Assembly: GCA_009845505.1 (NCBI GenBank)
Contig: VXZL01000388.1
Coordinates: 3,196 to 8,708, forward strand
Source: Candidatus Poribacteria bacterium
Lineage (GTDB): Bacteria > Poribacteria > WGA-4E > WGA-3G
Direction: 5' to 3'
DNA length: 5,513 nucleotides
In this document: in pieces, positions 1-5,513 of the stretch
Position numbering within the stretch: position 1 is the stretch's first letter
Layout of the letters: the number at the start of each line of letters is the position of its first letter
Made by a program: the position numbers and the translations under genes
The notes under the pieces: generated by a model
Seen by the model: the letters and a program-made list of their open reading frames with translations, nothing else
Told to the model about the DNA's origin: nothing
Database searches by the model: none

Positions 1-12
1 GAAAGTCGTTCT

Positions 13-1959
13 ATGGCAAACACGTTAAAATATTCCCCAAACGTTCAAGAAACATCGCAGGTTGACCACCCTGGTGTCACCTTTCGAGCGATTCTGCTTG
101 GTCTTATCCTCATTCCACCAAACACTTATTTTATTATGGCAAACCATCTCCGGTTCTGGAGTACTTTGCCGACGACGATGTCTTTGATTTACAATGTCGT
201 GGTAACGTTAGTGGTGTTGACCTGCCTGAATTTCTTGCTCAAGTTACTGCTCCCGCGTTTTGCGTTCCGTCAAGGCGAGTTACTTACTGTCTATGTCATC
301 CTCTCCATCTCCTCAGCGATCGCTGGACACGACATGATGCAGACCGTGGTGCCAGTTATTCCGAACGGTTTCTGGTTCGCGACCCCTGAAAACGAATGGC
401 AACAACTTTTTTGGCGGTATCTACCGGGTTGGATGACGCTTAGCGATTTGTCCGTGTTGCAAGATTTCTATGATGGCGATACAAGCTTTTATAGGCAAAG
501 GTATTTGATGGCGTGGTGGGAGCCGGTTTTATGGTGGACTATTTTTCTCTCTGTTCTGATTTGGGTGATGATTTGCATCGATCTGCTCCTACGTAAACAG
601 TGGATTGATCGGGAGCGGCTTACCTATCCGATTGTTCGCCTGCCCATAGAGTTAACCTACACTGACGGACGGCTTTTTAAAAACAAAATGCTGTGGGCAG
701 GCTTCGCGATTGCGGGCGGTATCGACCTGATTAACGGTATCCACGCATTCTTTCCAACGTTTCCAGAGATACCCGTGCGTAAGGCAGATCTCGGTGTCTA
801 CTTCACTGAGAAACCGTGGAGTGCAATAGGGTGGACCCCTGTCTATATTCTCTCGTTCGGTGTCGGTCTTGCTTTCTTGATGCCGTTGGAAATGTCGTTT
901 TCGCTCTGGTTTTTTTACCTGTTCTGGAAGGGTGAGCGTGTCTTGGGTAGCGCGATGGGGCTGCAGATATTACCTGCATTCCCCTACGATGGACCGCAAG
1001 GGGTGGGCGCGTATTTGGCTATCGCCTGTTTCGGAGTCTACGGTGGGCGTAGGCATTTTTATGCCATGTTCAGGGGTCTAATAGGAAAGAGAGATGAGAA
1101 TCTTCCACCTGAGATGCAAGACGCTACGGATTATCGGTGGCCCCTGGCAGGACTGATAGGCGGTCTGCTTTTTCTTTTTATTTTTTCCCATCGCGGGGGA
1201 ATGGCAGTCTGGATGATCGCGTTGTATTTTGCTATCTATTATCTTCTCGCATTGGGAATTACACGCGTCCGCGCTGAGGTAGGTCCCCCGACGCATGAGA
1301 TGTTCGTGGCGAACCCACGCCAATTTATTATCGACTCACTCGGTTCGCGGATGATTCCACCGCCGAGTCTAACGATGATGTCGCTCTATTTCGCTTTTAA
1401 TCGTGGGTATCGAGCGCATCCGATGCCACATACACTGGAGGCTTTTAAGCTCGTGGAAGTCGCAAATATGCGAACGGGACGGATGGTCGTCGCACTTATG
1501 TGTGGTGTCTTTTTTGGTATCCTTGCCTCGTTTTGGGCATATCTGGTCGTCTCCTATAATATCGGCGCGAATCCAGGCTTGGGAAGCGGCGGTTATAATC
1601 TACTCCGATCATGGTTGTATTATCCGACAGAAACAAATATTCCGGCGGTGGCGTTTATGGGGGTCGGGTTCCTGTTTACAGGGCTTTTATGGTGGTTGCG
1701 GACCCGTTTTCCGATGTTCCCGTTTCATCCTACGGGTTACGCCGTAGCGAGTAGTATGTGGACATTCGGTTGGCTCTGGTTTTCCGTATTGATTAGCTGG
1801 GCAATCAAGAATCTTATTTTACGATTTGGCGGCATCCGTCTTTATCATAAGGTACTTCCCCTCTTTTTAGGGCTGATACTCGGACAGTTCATTGTCGGTG
1901 GCACCTGGGTACTCATCCGGCTAATTTGGCGGATTTCTGTTTATTCGTTTTACCGTTAG
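13..1959 (+). CDS. DUF6785/DUF6784-family polytopic membrane protein (possible transporter)
   Basis: This is a 648-residue integral membrane protein of unassigned function. About 13 hydrophobic segments can be read, roughly at residues 22-44, 53-80, 88-113, 168-193, 226-247, 271-304, 330-345, 376-392, 396-416, 489-514, 543-562, 574-599 and 612-637. Two blocks look like family signatures. One is R-x-R-A-E-V-G-P-P at 418-426, after a membrane helix. The other is the C-terminal block from PFHPTGY (570-576) through RFGGIRLY (604-611) to the LGLILG helix (619-624), which I recognise as DUF6784 following a DUF6785 region. These families are reminiscent of OPT-type oligopeptide transporters, so transport is plausible but unproven. 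The ATG at 13 has only a weak GAAAG seven bases upstream. The reading frame is open to the window edge, so a more upstream start cannot be excluded. It converges on the sulfatase/glycosidase operon and is not co-transcribed with it. Family assignment is fairly secure; the substrate is unknown. Confidence 0.9.
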   Translation: MANTLKYSPNVQETSQVDHPGVTFRAILLGLILIPPNTYFIMANHLRFWSTLPTTMSLIYNVVVTLVVLTCLNFLLKLLLPRFAFRQGELLTVYVILSISSAIAGHDMMQTVVPVIPNGFWFATPENEWQQLFWRYLPGWMTLSDLSVLQDFYDGDTSFYRQRYLMAWWEPVLWWTIFLSVLIWVMICIDLLLRKQWIDRERLTYPIVRLPIELTYTDGRLFKNKMLWAGFAIAGGIDLINGIHAFFPTFPEIPVRKADLGVYFTEKPWSAIGWTPVYILSFGVGLAFLMPLEMSFSLWFFYLFWKGERVLGSAMGLQILPAFPYDGPQGVGAYLAIACFGVYGGRRHFYAMFRGLIGKRDENLPPEMQDATDYRWPLAGLIGGLLFLFIFSHRGGMAVWMIALYFAIYYLLALGITRVRAEVGPPTHEMFVANPRQFIIDSLGSRMIPPPSLTMMSLYFAFNRGYRAHPMPHTLEAFKLVEVANMRTGRMVVALMCGVFFGILASFWAYLVVSYNIGANPGLGSGGYNLLRSWLYYPTETNIPAVAFMGVGFLFTGLLWWLRTRFPMFPFHPTGYAVASSMWTFGWLWFSVLISWAIKNLILRFGGIRLYHKVLPLFLGLILGQFIVGGTWVLIRLIWRISVYSFYR

Positions 1960-1960
1960 C

Positions 1961-2000
1961 TTGTTGCAATTCAGAAGTCGCTTCTATAGGTACGCAACAA
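1961..2000. terminator. nested inverted repeat between convergent genes, weak terminator candidate
   Basis: The outer arms TTGTTGC (1961-1967) and GCAACAA (1994-2000) are perfect complements. Inside them AGAAG (1973-1977) and CTTCT (1981-1985) form a second stem with a 3-base TCG loop. The structure starts two bases after the membrane-protein stop and covers the stop codon of the convergent isomerase-like gene, so it could end transcription from both sides. No T-run follows on either strand and the stems are short, so intrinsic termination is not secure. Confidence 0.35.
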
Positions 2001-2793
2001 ATTGATCCCGTATACGCACTTTATCTCCATCATCACCGAAACCGAGACTAAACCACCCATCGTAACCACGGTCCTTGAGCTGGGCAAACAGGTCCACAAA
2101 ATCAATTGTCCCCTCGCCGGGAACGAGATGGATTTCATACTCGCCTGTATTGTCGTTGAGGCGGACCTGCCCTATGTTTTCTACGCCAAACGTATCCAAA
2201 AACCCTTGCCACCCTTCAGGGACGAGATGTCCATGCGCTACATTAAATGCCCACTTCAGGTAAGGCGAGGACATTGCATCGAAAAACCAGCGTGTTTCCG
2301 CCACGTTATGTGGAATGTAGTGGATTTCGGCATGCTCTGGTTCTCGGTTGTGGTTTTCAAAAAAGATGACAATCTCCGCTTCCTCTGCGCGTGCTACCAA
2401 TCGCTGGATGCGTTCAATGGCAGCGTCCCGGCGTTGGGCAACATCACCGAAATGATACCCACCGTGTCCGATGAGCCAACCGCATCCGATTCGTTGCGCG
2501 AGTTCTAAATTCGCAAACAGGTAGTCATCAACGGCTTCAGACATAATTGGGGTGTATTCAGCGTTGTTAATTGCTGAAGATGGATGGATACCTATGACGA
2601 TGTCATGTGTTTCACACAACTCTCGGACTGTACGGACGCGGGCGTTGTCAAATGAAGCGATGTTGTTCGGTGGGACATCGGCTTGGAAGTCAATATATCC
2701 GAACCCATTTTCAGCAGCCCATCGGATCGATTCTTCAATCGGTCTATTCTTTGGCGAGTCAAATCCGAATCGTTTTTTTATTTTATTCTGCAA
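1984..2793 (-). CDS. sugar phosphate isomerase/epimerase-like TIM barrel protein
   Basis: This 269-residue protein belongs to the xylose-isomerase-like TIM barrel superfamily (AP endonuclease 2 fold), whose members isomerise or epimerise sugars using a divalent metal. Visible strands and motifs (numbering from the TTG start) are FGFDSP near the N-terminus, GYIDF (32-36), GIHPSSA (68-74) and IGHGGYH (108-114). Further on are IFFENHN with E146, FNVAHGH (183-189), VRLNDN (210-215), GEGTIDF (226-232) and GYDGWFSLGFG (243-253). In catalytic relatives the four metal ligands are Glu, Asp, His and Glu on successive strands. Here the first is kept (E146), but the others align with N184, R211 and G251. 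Activity is therefore uncertain. I chose the TTG at 2793 because GGGAGGG lies eight bases before it. An upstream in-frame TTG at 2856 has no Shine-Dalgarno and would overlap the previous gene by 74 bp. There is no signal peptide. It is the last gene of the operon; the fold is confident, the substrate unknown. Confidence 0.88.
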   Translation of the reverse strand: MQNKIKKRFGFDSPKNRPIEESIRWAAENGFGYIDFQADVPPNNIASFDNARVRTVRELCETHDIVIGIHPSSAINNAEYTPIMSEAVDDYLFANLELAQRIGCGWLIGHGGYHFGDVAQRRDAAIERIQRLVARAEEAEIVIFFENHNREPEHAEIHYIPHNVAETRWFFDAMSSPYLKWAFNVAHGHLVPEGWQGFLDTFGVENIGQVRLNDNTGEYEIHLVPGEGTIDFVDLFAQLKDRGYDGWFSLGFGDDGDKVRIRDQFVAYL

Positions 2794-4018
2794 AATCTCT
2801 ACCCTCCCGTTGATTCGTCTCCCATTTTCGGTGTGTTGCGAAGAGTTTGACTTCAAAGGGCTGCATCCGCGTCACAAGTCCACCGTCGGATACAGCGGTT
2901 TTCTCATCGCCGTAGAGTTCTACAAACTCAGTGCCATTTAGGGCATCCAACCCGACGACTTCAACCCCCATGTGGGCATGCGGATCCTCGTTAACGAGAA
3001 TAATGAGCCAGTCTCGTCCGGTTCTACGTGCGGTAATGCTTACGCCACGTATTGAAGTAGGTTCTGGTATATCAGTGCGTCCGTCGTCAGTCACTTGCAC
3101 TGTAACATACCGTTCGACCGGTGCTGTAAGAAAGGGTTGAAGTGCCGCGAGTTCGCTCGTTAGGGCGTAAAGCGATTTCCGAAACGCTTCATGTCCATAA
3201 GATTTGAGATAATTGGAGCCCCAGTACAAGATGCCTCTGGCACCATGTGTAATACAAACATACGCCATGAGTCGTGATTCAGCAAAACTCGGAAACGCTG
3301 CGATGTCACCGTGTTCATCGTCTAAGTCATTCCACGAAAACGCCTGGAGAACCATCCAAATAGGTCTCCCTTTGCCAATCTGCCGCCATCTGTCCGTTGC
3401 GTCGGCGACCCGTATAGCGTGTCGGGTATCTGCTCGGATCGGATAGTCGTCACATCCCGTGATGTCTACGGAGTTGATGTATTGTCGGACAAATTTTAAG
3501 TCGCTATCGCGCGCCTCATTTATCCAAATCTGTCGGTTCTGCGGATCGACACTGCGGATGAATTCGATTGCCTCATGCATGTTTGGCATAATCTCTGTAG
3601 CGCGTTCTTCAGAATATTGGATAGCGAGTGGGGTTTGCATCCACCATTCACCTTTATTCGGAAAAACCGCTAATCGATCCTGCCGCCAGAGACCGCTATA
3701 TGCCGTGAAGTTCCACACGACCTCGTCAGGACCTTCCCACACAGCGAGCGCCGGGTGCACTACAAGGCTAAGGATGCGCTCCCGAAATTCAGATGTCGCG
3801 CCGGACTGGAGAGAGAGTGGAACCCATCCCATCATCCCGTGGGCATGGACACGATCAAGGGCATCTGTATTGCCGCACCGAATGAGATTAACGCCCGCTG
3901 CTGCCATATCTCTGAGTCCATCGTCTCCTGCTGGAAGTTCATAGAAACCGATTGGAAAGAGACGATGCCCGTTTTGTGTTAGGAATCCATCGCCGTGTCC
4001 ATAGACAATATCGTTCAT
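2783..4018 (-). CDS. putative glycoside hydrolase-like TIM barrel protein with C-terminal beta domain
   Basis: This 411-residue protein reads like a clan GH-A-type glycosidase, although I cannot name a family. The first barrel strand is FPIGFYELP (21-29), followed by AGVNLIRCGN (41-50) and HPALAVWEGPDE (88-99), where D98-E99 sits where the acid/base strand is expected. Next come IWINEAR (164-170), GCDDYPI (188-194), PIWMVLQAF (219-227) and HGARGILYWGSNYL (258-271). Residues about 300-395 are beta-rich and end in MQPFEVKLF (385-393), the usual small C-terminal sandwich domain of such enzymes. At the seventh strand, where a nucleophile Glu would be expected, the residue is Q225. Either the nucleophile lies elsewhere or the mechanism differs. 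The ATG at 4018 is supported by GGAGG (4025-4029) with a six-base spacer. No signal peptide or lipobox is visible. It lies 36 bp after the sulfatase gene and overlaps the isomerase-like gene by 11 bp. Fold assignment is moderate; substrate and reaction are unknown. Confidence 0.85.
   Translation of the reverse strand: MNDIVYGHGDGFLTQNGHRLFPIGFYELPAGDDGLRDMAAAGVNLIRCGNTDALDRVHAHGMMGWVPLSLQSGATSEFRERILSLVVHPALAVWEGPDEVVWNFTAYSGLWRQDRLAVFPNKGEWWMQTPLAIQYSEERATEIMPNMHEAIEFIRSVDPQNRQIWINEARDSDLKFVRQYINSVDITGCDDYPIRADTRHAIRVADATDRWRQIGKGRPIWMVLQAFSWNDLDDEHGDIAAFPSFAESRLMAYVCITHGARGILYWGSNYLKSYGHEAFRKSLYALTSELAALQPFLTAPVERYVTVQVTDDGRTDIPEPTSIRGVSITARRTGRDWLIILVNEDPHAHMGVEVVGLDALNGTEFVELYGDEKTAVSDGGLVTRMQPFEVKLFATHRKWETNQREGRDFAE
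2802..2808 (-). promoter_or_regulatory. Shine-Dalgarno that decides the TTG start of the isomerase-like gene
   Basis: On the minus strand GGGAGGG sits eight bases before a TTG codon at 2793. It lies inside the last codons of the upstream glycosidase-like gene, whose TAA is at 2783-2785, just past the new start. Ribosomes finishing the upstream gene would be placed directly on this start, which argues for coupled translation. No in-frame ATG exists nearby. Confidence 0.7.
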
Positions 4019-4054
4019 TGGGAGCCTCCATTTTAGGTGGGATTTCGGATTACC

Positions 4055-5434
4055 TCAAGTTAGCAAGTGATTCTCCCACCATGAGACATAATCCGCATCG
4101 CTTACATCGTGCGAAAGTCCTCGTTTTTCCATGTCTTGTCTGAATCTTTCCGCCATATTTTCATCCCAATAGGAGGTGACCTCGGAAGATTCAGGTATTT
4201 CGCCCATGTCTCCTGTTTCTACCATCCATGCGTCGAGCTGCGAGGCAAGTTCGCTTCGCACAGGGTCATGGTCTGGATCGGCAGCGAGGTTATTAGTTTC
4301 ATACGGATCTGCTTCGAGATCATACAGCTCTTCAACCGGACGCGTCTGTTGCATGAAATGCTGTTGCGCTGGTGTCAATTCGCCACGTGTCGAAAGCAAC
4401 GGCATCAGGCTCCAAAGCGGATACTGTTGCTTCTTATAACCGTTAAATTGCATGTATGGACGTTCAGGATGGTAGTTACGAATCAATTTATAGCGGTGTG
4501 TCCGAATGCACCGAATTCTGTCATCCGTTCCATCGCATCGGTCGCGTGCTGCGAAGACAGCGTCGCGCGGCGTTGCGTCTGGACCGAGGAAGACCTGCCC
4601 TTGCATGAAATCGGGGATCTCAATACCAGCAAGGAAAAGCGTTGTCGGGACAAAATCAACACCGCTGATGAGTGCGTCACTAACGGTGTTGGGTTCAACG
4701 TGTTCGGGCCATCGGACGATCAGTGGTATGTGGGTGCCGCCGTCATAGAGGAACTGCTTGCAACGGATATGTGCACGCCCGTGGTCACTCATAAAAAAGA
4801 TGATCGTATTATCCGAGAGGCCCTCATCATCTAAGCGTTTGAGAATTTGTCCGACTTTCTTATCTAAAATCTGAATGCTTTCGAGATAGAGTGCCCAATC
4901 CTTTCGGGTGAGTGGGTGGTCAGGATAGTAAGGCGGTAGTTCAACGTCCTCTGGTGGAATAGGATGCTCTGGATCCGGCTTGAAGACGCGGTGTGTGTCT
5001 GGAATGTTGATTTGCGCGTAGAACGGTTGTTCTTCAGCGCGTTCACGCCAGTCGATACCGTCAAAAGGCTGTTCTCGTTGGAAATTAAAATCGGTCTTCC
5101 CGGGACGGTTGTAAGGTGGTCCTGGACTGTTGCAAGTGAAATAGCCTGCCTCCCGAAAACAGTCAGTGATGAGTCTCATGTCCGATCGCAGTGGCTTATC
5201 CCGATTACTTCGATGGTTGTGTGCATCAAAGTGTGTCTGATATGTCCCGGTGATTAACGCAGAACGGCTCGGTGAGCAGACCGGACATGTAACGAAGGCA
5301 TTGGTGTAGCGGGTACCTTCCGATGCGATTCTGTCGATGTTTGGCGTTTCCACGGCAGGCGTGCCGTAACAGGCGAGGTCTGGAGAAAGATCTTCGCCGT
5401 AAATCCAGAGAACGTTTGGTTGTTGCGTAGACAT
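4055..5434 (-). CDS. sulfatase, heparan N-sulfatase-like (formylglycine-dependent)
   Basis: This 459-residue type I sulfatase (alkaline-phosphatase superfamily, PF00884) hydrolyses sulfate esters or sulfamates on a sugar. The C-S-P-S-R signature is at 53-57 (numbering from ATG 5434). C53 is the cysteine normally converted to formylglycine by a separate maturation enzyme that is not encoded here. Other active-site elements are the N-terminal strand NVLWIYGED with E14-D15, TPNIDRIASEG (30-40), H148 in PDTHRVF, MSDHG with D217-H218, and K226 before the LYDGGTHIPL stretch. The E-D-L-S-P-D-L-x-C-Y-G form of the first motif and the overall layout resemble N-sulfoglucosamine sulfohydrolase-type sulfatases. 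The C-terminal subdomain includes THRYKLIRN (312-320) and ELYDLEADPYETNNLA (369-384). ATG 5434 is preferred because GAGG (5440-5443) is five bases upstream; an in-frame GTG at 5440 overlaps that GAGG. No signal peptide precedes the first beta strand, implying cytoplasmic action. It is the first gene of the minus-strand operon. Confidence 0.95.
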   Translation of the reverse strand: MSTQQPNVLWIYGEDLSPDLACYGTPAVETPNIDRIASEGTRYTNAFVTCPVCSPSRSALITGTYQTHFDAHNHRSNRDKPLRSDMRLITDCFREAGYFTCNSPGPPYNRPGKTDFNFQREQPFDGIDWRERAEEQPFYAQINIPDTHRVFKPDPEHPIPPEDVELPPYYPDHPLTRKDWALYLESIQILDKKVGQILKRLDDEGLSDNTIIFFMSDHGRAHIRCKQFLYDGGTHIPLIVRWPEHVEPNTVSDALISGVDFVPTTLFLAGIEIPDFMQGQVFLGPDATPRDAVFAARDRCDGTDDRIRCIRTHRYKLIRNYHPERPYMQFNGYKKQQYPLWSLMPLLSTRGELTPAQQHFMQQTRPVEELYDLEADPYETNNLAADPDHDPVRSELASQLDAWMVETGDMGEIPESSEVTSYWDENMAERFRQDMEKRGLSHDVSDADYVSWWENHLLT

Positions 5435-5439
5435 GGGCA

Positions 5440-5443
5440 CCTC
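5440..5443 (-). promoter_or_regulatory. Shine-Dalgarno that decides the sulfatase ATG start
   Basis: On the minus strand GAGG is followed by TGCCC and then ATG at 5434. The in-frame GTG at 5440 shares a base with this GAGG, so it cannot use it as a ribosome binding site. The choice changes the protein by only two residues. Confidence 0.6.
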
Positions 5444-5491
5444 ATTTCAGAAATTGCTGTCGAAAAGGACATATCAGAACATTTTTAAAAC

Positions 5492-5513
5492 CGCCATGAG
5501 AACGCCTATGGCG
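5492..5513 (-). terminator. hairpin followed by T-run, possible terminator of an upstream minus-strand gene
   Basis: Arms CGCCAT (5492-5497) and ATGGCG (5508-5513) are perfect complements around a 10-base loop. Read on the minus strand the stem is followed by GGTTTTAAAAAT, a short T-run consistent with intrinsic termination. The stem reaches the window edge and may continue, since c5491 could pair with the next base. If real, it ends a gene lying beyond 5513 and makes the sulfatase the first gene of its own unit. Confidence 0.35.

Noticed and set aside
2002..2508. A 168-codon plus-strand open frame opposite the isomerase-like gene
   Set aside because: It has no motif or ribosome binding site of note and is explained as antisense of a well-supported TIM barrel.
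2794..2856. A 21-residue N-terminal extension of the isomerase-like protein from a TTG at 2856
   Set aside because: No Shine-Dalgarno precedes that TTG, the extension is polar and unlike a barrel strand, and it would overlap the previous gene by 74 bp.
3459..3944. A 161-codon plus-strand open frame opposite the glycosidase-like gene
   Set aside because: Its composition is Ser/Arg/Cys-rich with no fold pattern. The minus-strand frame shows clear barrel strands over the same bases.
4019..4054. A promoter or terminator in the 36-bp sulfatase/glycosidase gap
   Set aside because: The gap holds a Shine-Dalgarno with a short near-palindrome around it, but no convincing stem with T-run and no promoter pair. 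It is better read as an intra-operon spacer.
4109..4834. A 241-codon plus-strand open frame opposite the sulfatase
   Set aside because: It has no recognisable domain, is rich in Cys, Ile and Val scattered as in shadow frames, and lies fully opposite a sulfatase with intact catalytic motifs.
5458..5463. TCGACA on the minus strand as a -35 box for the sulfatase operon
   Set aside because: It matches five of six bases of TTGACA, but about 17 bases downstream is the ribosome binding region with no -10-like hexamer.

Overview
The window (about 48-50% GC by eye) carries four complete or near-complete protein genes with almost no non-coding space. I see no RNA genes, mobile elements, CRISPR arrays or long repeats. 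The gene set is a polytopic DUF6785/DUF6784-type membrane protein, a sulfatase without a signal peptide, a glycoside-hydrolase-like TIM barrel, and a sugar-phosphate isomerase/epimerase-like TIM barrel. This mix is typical of sulfated-polysaccharide-consuming uncultured bacteria such as Candidatus Poribacteria, and also of Planctomycetota, Lentisphaerota or Verrucomicrobiota. Poribacteria is my best guess from protein style; it is an inference and there is no phylogenetic marker in the window.

Layout: 13-1959 (+) encodes a membrane protein of 648 residues and about 13 membrane segments. A 24-bp gap holding a small nested inverted repeat separates its stop from the stop of a convergent minus-strand cluster. 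Read in transcription order, that cluster is the sulfatase (5434 to 4055), a 36-bp gap, the glycosidase-like protein (4018 to 2783), and the isomerase-like protein (2793 to 1984), which overlaps the preceding gene by 11 bp. The spacing and good Shine-Dalgarno sequences indicate one operon with translational coupling at the last junction. The 79 bp upstream of the sulfatase end in a hairpin that may be the terminator of a further minus-strand gene beyond the window.

Working model (inference): the three minus-strand proteins all lack visible export signals, so they would desulfate, cleave and rearrange a small sulfated sugar or glycoside in the cytoplasm. The convergent membrane protein is a plausible importer but is not in the same transcription unit. 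Two of the enzymes depart from expected catalytic residues. The isomerase-like barrel appears to have lost three of its four usual metal ligands, and the glycosidase-like barrel has Gln where the clan GH-A nucleophile Glu is expected. These departures are the most interesting aspect of the window.
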